Position numbers and translations under genes: made by a program. The notes beneath the pieces were generated by a model, which was not told where the DNA came from, searched no databases, and saw only the letters and a list, made by a program, of their open reading frames with translations. From positions 22,444,001-22,508,000 of the forward strand of contig OX485803.1 of the NCBI GenBank assembly GCA_950295325.1: a stretch of 64,000 nt of DNA. Direction: 5' to 3'. This stretch comes from Polytrichum commune (taxonomy: Eukaryota > Streptophyta > Polytrichopsida > Polytrichales > Polytrichaceae). This document shows positions 22,143 to 32,413 of the stretch, piece after piece (the stretch's first letter is position 1; each line of letters starts with the position of its first letter).

Positions 22143-22257
22143 TTATTCTTCCCGGTGACTCCAACACAAACCTCAACTGAGCTACTTCAACTCCACAGGC
22201 TACACTAGATAGTCCTATTACACCAATTTCCTAGAGCCCATGCCGATTCTCATAATG

Positions 22258-22687
22258 ACAAAATTAATATGGTCCAAGTTCACTTGAGGGACCAACGGAG
22301 TATGTGAAGAATGCAAGATGGACGTAACATCCACATGGATTCCTAGCTACATGGCATCAAATGGATCATGTTTCATGGTCACTTGGACTCTTTTCAAAAC
22401 CCACTTCTTGGAGGTAAGCTTAACACAAAACCAGGAGACCATGGCACTCCGAACGCTCACGACCGTTGGTTTATTCTATTTTATCATGTGTGAGGGCCCG
22501 AGTGACTAGAAATTCATTGAAATGGCATTTGGTTGAGGGCCCGGTCACGTACGGCTTCACACTACACTTGAGGATCTGTGACCACACTGCATGATTTTGG
22601 AGGTGTGTTGGGACGGCCTTTGGACACTTTCTTTTGGGCTCTCACAATTTCATGGTCACGGCTCTTGGCTCGTGTGTGAAGTGGCCA
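22258..22687 (+). mobile_element. Tourist-like MITE, family E copy 2, left-truncated
   Basis: It aligns with 5075-5490 (ggtccaagttcrcttgaggg-type start, then the shared 63-codon frame 22318-22509, then ctcacaatttcatggtcacg). The right end is GTGTGAAGTGGCC without the final C and TSD. The left ~80 bp including the TIR is missing. Confidence 0.8.
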
Positions 22688-22957
22688 ATACATACGATAA
22701 TTTTTTCAATTTTTATATTAATTGAACTAAATATCTTTTTCTTTTTCTTTTTCTTTATTTATTTTTCGCTCTCTCTCTCTCTCTTAACTTACAGCAAAGA
22801 AATGGAGTAACACTTACATATACAGTAGTTGCGCCAGCAGGGTGTCAGGTTTGGTCAGAAAAGCCCAGTGCGGAATTTGAATTGGGCTGAAAGGTAAAGT
22901 TTGTAAGTTGATCTTAGGCTTCGGCCTACGTTCCCTCCTCTACTACAACCCTTGAAG
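22688..22957. other. Short spacer with CT-rich tract
   Basis: AT-rich, with a (CTTTTT)n and (CT)n tract at 22736-22786. No gene. Confidence 0.4.
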
Positions 22958-23405
22958 CAACAATCGAGGAGAACCGGCCGCTACACTAAATGTGATGTTT
23001 AGTGTTACTTACTATTTGGAATTACACAATGTTATAATTGTTTGTTGTACATCTTATTTCTTACCAACAAAGGTTGAATTGGTTGTTTGGATATTATAGA
23101 ACGTAAACATCTTTACTTGGTAAACATTGACATCAATCGTAAAAATCATATAGGAATGTGTAACTCCAAAGAGTAAGTGAACACTGAACATCATGTTTAG
23201 TGAAGTTGCATATGGACCGGTTGATTTTTGATGAATATTTGGTTGAGGTTCAAGACTTTGGGAAAATTACCGAATTGATTTAGAGGAATTTAGAGGATGC
23301 TCCTCATTTAATGAAGGGAAACCAAAAGATGTCAACTTGTGACTGGTTGATATTAGAAACAATAGAATCTCAACCTATTATGCCCAAAAATCTCCCCAGA
23401 CACTG
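22958..23405 (-). mobile_element. Non-autonomous hAT element, family B, with nested MITE H
   Basis: TSD CCTTGAAG (22950-22957) and CCTTGGAG (23406-23413), 7 of 8. Left end CAACAATCGAGGAGAACC, right end ATCTCCCCAGACACTG. Without the insert (22984-23202) the host is ~227 bp, equal to the intact copy. Confidence 0.82.
22984..23202 (+). mobile_element. Palindromic-ended MITE, family H copy 3 (nested in hAT)
   Basis: It starts CACTAAATGTGATGTTTAGTG and ends ACACTGAACATCATGTTTAG then TG. It is flanked by TA on the left (22982-22983) and AA on the right, where uninterrupted hAT copies read TA (CTAGTTAC). This supports a 2-bp TA target duplication for the family. 219 bp. Confidence 0.8.
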
Positions 23406-23454
23406 CCTTGGAGTGCCGGCCCATACCATTAGTCAAATCCATAACATTGTTATG

Positions 23455-23533
23455 TGGGACTGACAATAGTTCACGGAATATTCTCCACATGCAGACTGAA
23501 TGTGGGGACTTTCCGGGAATATTGTCAGTCCCA
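23455..23533 (+). mobile_element. 79-bp hairpin micro-element
   Basis: TGGGACTGACAATA (23455-23468) is perfectly inverted at 23520-23533, and the match extends imperfectly to ~36 bp per arm, so nearly the whole unit can fold. CATTGTTATG is duplicated outside it (23445-23454 and 23539-23548), preceded in each case by ATAA, which suggests a TSD plus flanking homology. Superfamily unknown. Confidence 0.65.
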
Positions 23534-23548
23534 TAAAACATTGTTATG

Positions 23549-23918
23549 CATCTGAATAATATTGTGCCTTATTTGAAACCCTAGTAATAATAACTTAAGG
23601 ACTTGTTGGAAAGTCGATGAATCAACAGTTGGGTTGTGAATCATTTATCGTTCTATAACCCTAGCCCATACCATATTTCTTTTCATTTCCATTTTGGGAA
23701 CTTGAAATGAGAAACTTCATTCATTTCATTACTAAGCAGCTACACGATTGGTCTCTTTCCAAAGAAAGACGCTTTGATTAAGAAAAATAATTACAAATTC
23801 AATAACTTATAATCGCTTATTAAAAAGTTCACAATACATAACTTGAATACTCCCCATAAACATGGAATTTAAATGACAGAAGAATTGTGTAACGTTGTGT
23901 TCGTCACATTACGGCAAT
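23549..23918. other. Intergenic DNA, nothing recognised
   Basis: AT-rich, stops in all frames, no TIR pair seen. Confidence 0.35.
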
Positions 23919-24142
23919 AGAGAATTATTACATATGGTTGCACCTCTCGTTCATCCAACAAGAGCGTTCAGAAATAGTTTGTGTGTGGGAGGTCATGTTT
24001 TTGGAAGATCAAATGGCATCAGAATTTGTTTCAAGAATTCCAAATTAATGTTGCACAGTGCATTTGAAATGAATCAACCACAAATCATAGGGGTAAGGTT
24101 TTTAACATAGATGGACGAGAGGTATGTTTGTATGTCACGAGT
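23919..24142 (+). mobile_element. Long-TIR MITE, family I copy 3
   Basis: The left arm agagaattattacatatggt, then tgcacctctcgttcatccaac, is inverted at the right arm (agatggacgagaggtatgtt, then tgtatgtcacgag). More diverged than copies 2 and 5. TSD not visible. Confidence 0.55.
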
Positions 24143-24944
24143 TCATGTTGCTGAACTTTATTAGGTATTGTGAAGTTGTTGATACAACCTACACCTACTA
24201 CTAATGTAGAGCTTCAAAGTTGGTTCGGCAATCCCTCTCGGATTTGAGAGGATTCACACATGTGCCCCATTGCAATAAACTCACTCAAATTTCAAATAGA
24301 TTTTCAATTGATGTCAAGCATCACTTTGCCAAAATTACGGGGACCACCAAATTTTTAAGAACATTTTGTTGCAAGCTTGGTAGATGGATCAACAACCACT
24401 CCCACCAACCAAGATGAGGGGAAGGTGAATAATAAAGAGACACCCCAACTCCGGCATTTAAGCTTCCACGTAATTCTCAAATCATGCATTGTACAAATGA
24501 TTTGCCTAGCACACGCCCGTGATCCAACAAAACAAGTTTCAAAGAATGCGATGGAGCTTCAAGTTGTTCCATCGCTATTGGCTATAATTCACTTGGTTCC
24601 TTTCTTCCCACGTGTTAAGCATGCCAAAAAATGGGACTGCTTAATTATTTTAGTGTTGATATAGAGCCAAGAATAGGTAGTTATTTGAGCACTTCCCTCA
24701 CCCTCGAGGAATTACCGAGTGAAATATCATAAGTCATGTGTTTGCTTGTGAAATTTGTAATGGGGCCAAAGGTTTGTCATTGGTTGAAGTGATGACAAAT
24801 TATCAATGGACGTTGTAATGTAGACAAGACTTTGCCCATTGGCCACATAATCCATATTAAAATTTAGTTTCAAAACCATTTTCATCCCAGTTTCATAGTT
24901 GCCTTAGTTTGTTCAAAGAGAATAATATATGTCTAGTAAGTTTA
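24143..24944. other. Intergenic DNA, no recognised gene
   Basis: Frames at 24220-24417 and 24377-24664 have no recognisable motif and no splice support. Confidence 0.35.
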
Positions 24945-25215
24945 AAGAGAGAGAGAGAGAGAGAGAGTTATTGCATATAAACATACCTCTCATTCATCCA
25001 ACATAAGAAACATGAAAAATTATGCAACCTGGAAGTGATTATTTTAGTAAGTATGACACTGGAATTAACTTTTTTTGAATATTGATTTAAACAAAAATAA
25101 AAAATAAAAAACCCCCACAAACTAATCTAGTTGAAGTCATTTGAGATGAATCGCCCACAAACATATAGGAGATCATGCTTTTATGTTGGAGGGGTTTGAG
25201 GTGTAACTATGTACT
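24945..25215 (+). mobile_element. Long-TIR MITE, family I copy 4
   Basis: The (GA)n run at 24945-24968 leads into gttattgcatataaacatac, then ctctcattcatccaac. The right arm (tttatgttggaggggtttga, then ggtgtaactatgtactc) is the degraded inverse. The GA expansion probably arose from the GAGAGAGGGAG terminus. Confidence 0.5.
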
Positions 25216-26120
25216 CGCTTTCACATGAAGGCAATGTAAGTGAGGAAGTGTTTTTTCCCCAACCTTATAGTACTGCAAGTGTGTGCGCTTTGGATTCGAT
25301 TTAGTAAAAGCTACAAGTCCTTTTGTATTTTTCGTGCAGTGCTGGAAAGTTTCAAGTACCACTACGAGGACAAGCTTATAAAACTATTTGTTGCAGCAGA
25401 TGGATTTTGAGTAGGCCCACCAGATTGCTGGTGCTATATAATGATGACTGGAATTGTGTCCCCCTTAAAAAAAATTAAAAAATTGGAGCCTTAGCTTCTT
25501 GCCTTGCCGTTTGAATTTTCAAAAAGTCTTGCTTTTCACTCTCCCCACTTATAACTTTGGTTTACTTTAAAAACAGCTTTCAAGTTATGTTTGCAGGCGC
25601 CTTCATAACGACCACTAAGACGGTTCACTCACCTAACTTACAATTTAAGAGACATTGAAAGGTCCATGAGGTAAAGTTGTCTAACCTACTCTTAACCAAC
25701 GGGGATGGTTCAAGTGGCCGGGAGAGCTTTGGCTCGTAGCGCAACCAGAGGCCAGTTCGGTTTTCTTGATTGAATCCTGAGGATCCTCTGAAATGTGCAC
25801 AATGGTGGGTAGAGTTTGGATCAAACTCTTGGGTGCAACATCCAAACCAGGTGTCAACGACAAACAAGGTGCACAAAGATATACAAATTTACCTCAGATG
25901 GTGCAACGGCGGAACCGTCTGGAGTAATGACAGAGCGAGGTTGCAAAGCTAATTTGAGGAGTGAGGAGCTTAAGTGAAAACATATCCGGGATGCCAAATT
26001 GTTTCAGGTACCAGCGATGGTAGGGGGTGTTCAATGTAAAGGAGTGGATGAGAGCATTTTGTTTTTGGGTTGGAAGTCTCGAACTAGGTAGGAAGATCAT
26101 ATTGATAGGTGCAAAAAACA
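25216..26120. other. Intergenic DNA, unassigned
   Basis: The segment 25620-26120 is less AT-rich than its surroundings and has overlapping open frames on both strands (25625-25952), but no recognisable domain. It may belong to the same unit as the tandem array that follows. Confidence 0.3.
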
Positions 26121-26750
26121 AGGGGGTAGATCAGGGAAGTTAGATAGATGAGAACTAGATCGGGCGAGTTAGATCAAACTAATGTGGGACAATCGAAAAG
26201 AGAGATAGTTCGGGAGAGGTCGGTAGAGCATATCAGGGCATGCGAGGGAGAGGAGAGCTAAATCTGAGTGATGAGAGGTTTTGGTGGGAGACAAATGGGG
26301 ATATATTGGGGAATCGGATACATGAGAGCTATATCAGGAGAGTTGGATCAAAAAAATGTGAGACAACGGAAAATAGAGATAGTTCAAAAGACGCCGGTAG
26401 AGCAGATCATGGCAGACGAGGGAGAAGAGAGCTAGATCTGAGTGGCGAAAGGTTTTGGTGTGAGACACAAGGGGATAGATAAGGGAATCAAACATATGAG
26501 AGTTATATTGGAAAATTTAGATAAAACCAACGTGAGAAAAAATAGGAAGAGAGATAGTTTAAGAAAGATCCGTAATGCATACCAGGGCGGGCAAGGGAGA
26601 TGAGAGCTACATATGAGTGGCGAAAGGTTTATGTGTGAGTCACAAGGAAATAGATCGGGGAAGTCAGATAGATGGGAGCTAGATCAAGAGAGTTAAATCA
26701 AACTAATGTGAGACAACAAAGAAAGAGAGATAGTTTTGGAGAGGTCGTGT
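26121..26750 (+). repeat. Tandem array, ~175-bp unit, about 3.6 copies
   Basis: The marker AGAGATAGTT occurs at 26201, 26375, 26548 and 26726 (spacings 174, 173, 178). Each unit contains a purine-rich series: gggagatgagagctaratct-like, gtggcgaaaggtttt, then gtgagacaca, then gagctagatc. Copies are ~80% alike by eye. Strong purine bias on the plus strand. Not coding. Confidence 0.85.
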
Positions 26751-27532
26751 GAGCCCAAAATGGTGCCCACATGTGGTGATTAACCCTTCGAAACCAATTT
26801 TAGTTTGACTTTGATGTGTTATGATTATTCACAAAACATAAAAAGAGTGAAGTGTGGTGTGGATTTAAGTTTAGGCATTAGGTGGTGTTGTGTGATTATT
26901 TCAAGGTTTGATTTCAATAAGAGAATGCCTTGATATTGTGAGTAGGGGGTAAGGTGAGGCAAGGTGAGCTCCGCGGGTTAAATGCCCACTTTTGGATCCA
27001 CCTTGTTGGTTTAGGAAGGAGGAAGCTTTGTGGATGGGGATTAGTCCCTACTTTGGAGGAGAGGGTTAAAGGATTGTGATTGGAGGTGCTAATCCTCTCA
27101 CCCTATCCTCACCTCTCTCTCCCTCTCTCCCTCTCTCCCTCTTTGCTACTTAAGGTGTTTTTCTCTCATTTACCTCTCTCTCTCTCAAGTGCTCTCAAGA
27201 GAGCGAGCTCTTAAGAGCTTGAGCCACGTGTGTGGGTTGATTAGTTTTTAGTGAAGTTAATTAGTTAGTCTCTCTCTCAACACCTCTCAAGGGGAGTGAG
27301 TTCTTAGAGTTCATCATTACATGTGGGGATTAGGTAGAGTTAGTGAAATTAGAGTGTTAAGGATTAGTTTTAACTACTAAGTAATAGGCTTCATTATTAG
27401 GATTAGCGGGTGTAGTTAGTTAATTAGAGGTTTAGATAGGGTGGACCAAAACCCACGAAGAAGGAATTAAGCTAAAAGCTTGATTAGCGGTTGGGGAAGA
27501 CTATTTAGGTGGCAGCTTAATAACTGTGAGCT
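26751..27532. other. Low-complexity CT-rich region between the two tandem arrays
   Basis: A pyrimidine run near 27112-27150 (TCTCCC/TCTC repeats) and again near 27170-27190. The flanks are rich in 'ttagttag'-like short words. No reading frame is recognised. It could be the non-coding part of a decayed retrotransposon, but no LTR pair was found. Confidence 0.35.
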
Positions 27533-27968
27533 TAGCCAGAAGATTGCTGCAGCCGAGAGGGCTGAGCTAAGGACCGAGCTGGACTAAGCCGCTGGTTAGC
27601 CAGAAGATTGCTGCAGCCGAGAGGGCTGAGCTAAGGACCGAGCTGGACTAAGCCGCTGGTTAGCCAGAAGACTGATGCAGCCGAGAGGGCTGAGCTAAGG
27701 ACCGAGCTGGACTAAGCCGCTGGTTAGCCAGCAGACTGCTGCAGCCGAGAGGGCTGAGCTAAGGACCGAGCTGGACTAAGCCGCTGGTTAGCCAGCAGAC
27801 TGCTGCAGCCGAGAGGGCTGAGCTAAGGACCGAGCTGGACTAAGCCGCTGGTTAGCCAGCAGACTGCTGCAGCCGAGAGGGCTGAGCTAAGGACTAAGCT
27901 AAGGACTAAGCCGATGGTTAGCCAGCAGACTGTTGCAGCCGAGAGGGCTGAGTTAAAGACCAAGGCTG
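27533..27968 (+). repeat. Minisatellite, 64-bp unit, 6 full copies plus a partial copy
   Basis: Unit starts (TAGCCAGMAGAYTGYTGCAG) are at 27533, 27597, 27661, 27725, 27789, 27853 and 27919. The first five spacings are exactly 64 and the sixth is 66. Copies are nearly identical except the last two, where 'accgagctgg' is replaced by a duplicated 'ctaaggacta'. Locally GC-rich. 64 is not a multiple of 3 and the frames contain stops, so it is not protein-coding. Confidence 0.95.
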
Positions 27969-29984
27969 GGGTGGATGCGACGAATACATTTGGGAGCTGG
28001 TTAGTTAGCTAAGGCTTAGCCTAAATTGAATGTGGAAACCAACCTAATCATAGGCCATGTTATGCCATTTTAGACTAGATTAGTTAGTATGCAAGTGTGG
28101 ACTTATTAGGCTAGTTAGAATCAAGTGTGGCCTTAAGGGCAATTGTGTTGGAGTGTGTTAAATCATTGAGGAAAGTGTTTTTCAACACTTGAACCTCATG
28201 GCCAAAATAAATCACTTGCAATATTAATGGAGAAAGTGGAGGACATCCACATTGGCGAGACAAAGGAGGTTAGGCCGATGGAGAAAGCGGAAGACTCTAG
28301 CAATGGTCAAGTAACGAAGAGAATAATCAAAGGCCAAAGGGGAATATCCTTGAGAGCTTGGGTTGCCAAGGCCGCCGGTTGGACCCTTGAAAAGGCCAAC
28401 GCAGCCCAAAGCCAAGAGGCTACCACTAATAAACAAAGTGATTCAAAATGACATGAACGCCTTGGGATGCAAAGAGATCATTCTTTTGATACAAACAATA
28501 CATGTGATTCTCAACACCATCACCCGGACTAGGACGCTTAAGGGTGGTGGTTTTGGCCTCACAGGTCGACAGTCAAAGAACAATAACCCTCAACTCCGAG
28601 TGATGAGAGAAAGAGGAGAATCTGTAAGGCCGAGAGGCAAATGAGAATTGAACTATGGGCGATAGTTGAGACATGTTATCAGTTGTAAGGAAGCCAAAAG
28701 GCCAAGTGTCAGGTCAAGTGAGAAACCAGGGACTATTGTTAGCTTGAGAGAGGCAGGGAGAAGTGAAAGGATTCTAGTTCAGCCAAAAGAGATTATAGTT
28801 GAATCCTAAATGTTAGTATGATAGGATTATAATTTGGAAAGTGAAGTTAACGAAAGGATCTCAATCAACTGAAGTGATGAGAAATCACTTCTAATCATTT
28901 GATTAGAGGGGATTTGAGAAGTTAGGGTTATTGAGAGTAAGTCTAAGATAGGATGAACTTTGGATTATCAATGAAATCTAGGCATAAGTTGTCCTAGTCT
29001 TAAGTTGAGTTGTAGATTGATACTTAGTCAAGAGATTTGATCTTTGAGTATGAAATGCGAATTAACACGATCAACTATTATCTTGTGTGTTACCCTGGTT
29101 GTTGTTATTGCAGGTTTGCAGGGCGACCAAGATTTTAGCTTGACCTTGATGTTCGTTGTTAGTTGCATGAGTTGTGAGTAATGATTAAATCTGAAATTAA
29201 GGAATAAACAATTTGTCATGTATTGGAATTAACATTGACCAAGTAATGAAGGAAGATTTTCAACCGTACTTCCTTCGCGTAAAATAATTGCCAATCAAAT
29301 TGTTTTGATTTGAAGATGCATTGGCCAATGGTTACCAAAGACAATTATGATACTCAAAGACTATTGTTCTTGAAAGACTGTTGTTATACAATCTCATGAC
29401 AAGATGGCTACTACTGAGACTGACACACATACCCCACTGACTGAGAAATATTGAGAGGAAAACCAAGAGAGATTAGGAGAGTAAAAGACACACCAGTCAT
29501 GACTTAGAGTGAACATAGCAACCTTTGGTCCAATTGATGAACTATGAAGTGACAAATGCCTGTAATAGACACTAGTAATGCCTTCCTTGAGAGTGTGTAC
29601 CCTGGGTTTTGGGTTATTTAAATGAGAGCAAAAACTTACTACATACAATCACTAAACCACTACAATTTTTTTCTCGATTTGCAACTATAGGTTTTTTACA
29701 TTTTGGGGTGTGTAATATACCGTTGGAAAGGTATTTTCAAGATCTTTCGAACAATATATTACAAGACCCCAAATTCCAAACAATGCAGTTGGTAGACCAA
29801 AAAAGTAAATCTACACTTGAATTCTTGAGTTCTACATGTCCCACGTTGTTTGGTGAAACATGTGTGAGCCGGTTTAAGGGGTAGGGCAAGGTATTATTGG
29901 TATGTCTCATGGGCTATGATATAATTAAGGCATATAGAGGGTAGATTCATTAAAGATTCAATGAAATGGCATTTCTTTGACATG
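27969..29984. other. Unassigned region, possibly a decayed retroelement
   Basis: A 74-codon frame at 28227-28451, rich in K, E and Q, and a 91-codon frame at 29609-29884 have no recognisable domain. 'ccgttggaaaggtattttca' near 29723 is a word I associate with plant LTR retrotransposons, but no LTR pair, primer site or pol domain can be shown. I leave it unclassified. Confidence 0.3.
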
Positions 29985-30223
29985 GGCCCTTGCATTTTTC
30001 TACCAGACCACTTCTCTTGCCTCTCTCACCGCAAAACCCGGTGGACCATGTCAAGGCATTCATTAAGCCTTAAAAATTATATTTTGGGGACCTCGATCTT
30101 TGTTGTCCCTCTCCCATTTTTTCCTTAGTGTAAACTGAAGTTGTCCTGGGACAACTTCAGTAGCCAATCAGTTGCCTTGTAGAGCCCTGGTCCAACTTCA
30201 TGGTCCATAGTGTAAACCGGCCC
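29985..30223 (+). mobile_element. Tourist-like MITE, family A copy 3, left-truncated
   Basis: The right end TGGTCCATAGTGTAAACCGG, then CCC, is followed by TAA (30224-30226). The interior aligns with 7690-7937 (catgggcccttgc, ccgcaaaacccggtggacc, ttttggggacctc). The left half is absent. Confidence 0.8.
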
Positions 30224-30226
30224 TAA

Positions 30227-30449
30227 GGGAAGGCTTGAGTTGGGGGAAAGGTATGGGAAACTCACACTACCGGGCATGGGAAGCCTCGGCTCTCCCCGGC
30301 CTCACAAGAGACATTCCTAGGTGGCTTGGGCACTAGGTGGCGGATCCCCCAAGTTGCGTTGCAAGAGACCAAGGGAGGGGAAAAAGGGGACAATTCTTTT
30401 CACTCGGGATGTACTAAGGATTTACCTACAAAAGGGGTAGAAGAGGTGG
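30227..30449. other. Spacer before the LINE, perhaps its 5' region
   Basis: GC-richer than the surroundings ('ggctctccccggcctcac'). It may be the LINE 5' UTR, but no boundary or TSD was found. Confidence 0.3.
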
Positions 30450-30499
30450 GAATAAGAGGACCAAAAATGGTAAAACTTAGTTACAAAAATTGAATCAAT

Positions 30500-31206
30500 C
30501 CTTTTTGGGAGGAGATTGGAGAGAGTATGCCATAAGGGCATACCATGTGTGCGAACATGTGTCTCATGCGACGTGACCCAACAATGAGTTCTTTGGATTT
30601 AAGTGTCCTAGAGGTTGAAATCCAATTCCTCTCTAATCATTTGTTAATTACAAATTTCATTGGACCTAAACCAAAACGAGGGTCCCTAGAACCATGGCTT
30701 GAATCCCTTAACAATGTAATCAAGCATGGTCAAGTCTTTTTCAACCATGAATTTGGTTTTGGGTTCTTCTATTTAAAATGTAACACACAAGAAACAATCA
30801 AGCAAGTTTTAATACAAACTCCATTTTCCAATGATTTGGCAGATGTGTCTTCCATCCATGGGTACCAACTTTCGGTCCTACTTATCCCTCAAGCCTGAGG
30901 TAGCCTACCTGGATCACGATTAAATGCCTACCTCTAGAGTATTTGCAAATGGCCCATATGTTAGTTGAAAAGGTTGGAACTGTGCTTGGAAGCGATATGA
31001 ACAATTCCAAGTTAAAACACTCCAGATTTTGTGCATCCATCAACGTGAAGAGAGGGTGGGCCAAAGAAGTGGAACTAACTACATTAACACCTAGAGTGTT
31101 ATTTAGAACATTAATTAACTGTGACTCACTACCAATTAGATGTTGTTTTTGTCTTTCAGGTGGGCATCTCACCAGAGAATGTAGAGAGAGCCCCACCAAG
31201 AGATAT
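30500..31206 (+). pseudogene. LINE ORF1 (nucleic-acid-binding protein) remnant
   Basis: The frame 30545-30898 contains FFNHEFGFGFFYLKCNTQET, the hydrophobic-and-KC core of the DUF4283-type N-terminal domain of plant LINE ORF1. After a stop, another frame (30943 on) gives LEYLQMAHMLVEKVGTVLGS-like sequence and ends in a zinc knuckle, CCFCLSGGHLTREC (C-x2-C-x4-H-x4-C, ~31141-31182). ORF1 proteins bind the element RNA. Confidence 0.75.
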
Positions 31207-31500
31207 AGCACTACAACAAAACACGTCTTTTACAACTGGGTTTTTCAACTTCTACAAGTGAGAAAACCAGGACTTTATTGCCGTGGAAAACGACCAGTCG
31301 CTTCAGACAAGCAGTAAAGTATGGTCGTAGTCATGTCGGACAGGACGTTCCCAATGAACACGTTCCGAATGGCAGTGAAGTTTGGGGTGCTCCGCGTACT
31401 TTACTTCATAAAGTCATGTCCTACTTCACTACGTCTCGTCACTAGTTCACTACTATTTTACTATAGCTTCCGTACGGGGACCAGACCGCAACCGGATACT
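31207..31500 (+). mobile_element. CACTA-like terminal fragment inside the LINE (tentative)
   Basis: CACTACAACAAAACACGTC appears immediately after the ORF1 zinc-knuckle region. It closely resembles the canonical plant CACTA terminus CACTACAAGAAAA. LINE homology resumes near 31520-31600. The matching opposite end (TTGTAGTG) is not found, so the fragment is one-ended or the resemblance is chance. The LINE endonuclease is largely missing at the same place. Confidence 0.4.
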
Positions 31501-31504
31501 GGGG

Positions 31505-32400
31505 ATGATCGACTTACAACACGGGAAGCTAGGCATAGACCTCCTTGGACCACACAAAGTTACCGAGGGGGAGATGGATCCAAAGTGGGCCCACACCCAA
31601 ACCAATAAAAAACATGTTGCCAAAACGTTAAAATCTACCTTAATCCATCATCTCATATCATGCATTATAAAATCTTGGGTGACTCAATTTTTCTCCGACC
31701 ACCACCTAGTTTCTTTTTGTATCAATCTTAGCAATAGTGCTTCAGGTGGTTCCTCATGGAAAACCAATGTTAGATTTCTTCAAGAGGCCAAGGATCCGAT
31801 TGAAGCATTTTAGGAAATCTCCCCTCCCCAAATGCATTTCTTCAATAAATTGAGGAAAATAGTCATGTATTAAAAACAAATAAAATTGTCTAGCTAAAGT
31901 AGCAAAGACCATATTGGAAGAGACTAGACTAAGGAAATATTTTGAATTTTGGCAAGTTGTTCTTCATTCTAACGCAACCAATGAAGCAACTAAGGCTAGA
32001 GTTAAGAACCTTAGGGCTCAACTACAAAGCTTAGTGGATAGGAAAAAGGACGAGTGAAGAATTTGGTCTTGAACCCGATGGATGCAATTTGAGGATAATT
32101 TGAATAAATTATTTTCCTCCTTGGTAAGGGAGCGACAAACAAGAGGGTTTACTATGGAACTCTATGACAAAGACAATATTGTCATGTCCTCGAGCGCAGA
32201 CCTAGCTAGAATTTATAACTCTTTCTACTCTAAAATGTACGTATGCCTAGCCTTGGATGAGCAACGAAGGGAATATTAGGTAGAACTACTGAGTTACGAA
32301 CCAAGTAAATTCTCACTAGCTACTCAAAGGATACTAGAAGCACCACTCATTGAAGAGGAACTCACCAAAGTAGTCCATGCAGTGAGAAAGGAAAGAATCC
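31505..32400 (+). pseudogene. LINE ORF2: endonuclease C-terminus and linker
   Basis: The frame 31505-31813 includes SWVTQFFSDHHLVSFCINLS, the end of the APE-type endonuclease (SDH motif at the active site). It then gives GGSSWKTNVRFLQEAKDPIE, the linker. 32082-32279 (LNKLFSSLVRERQTRGFTME, then LYDKDN) continues the linker toward the RT. Stops at 31811, 32277 and others break it. Confidence 0.75.
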
Positions 32401-32413
32401 AGGCCCAGATGGG

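Noticed and set aside
23895-24664. Possible multi-exon gene from consecutive plus-strand frames
   Set aside because: Part is a family I MITE. The rest has no motif, no coding bias and no consistent splice sites.
27533-27968. CRISPR-like repeat array
   Set aside because: Units are contiguous 64-bp tandem repeats with no unique spacers, in a plant genome.
27969-29984. LTR retrotransposon
   Set aside because: Some words look retroelement-like, but no LTR pair, primer-binding site, polypurine tract or pol motif could be shown.
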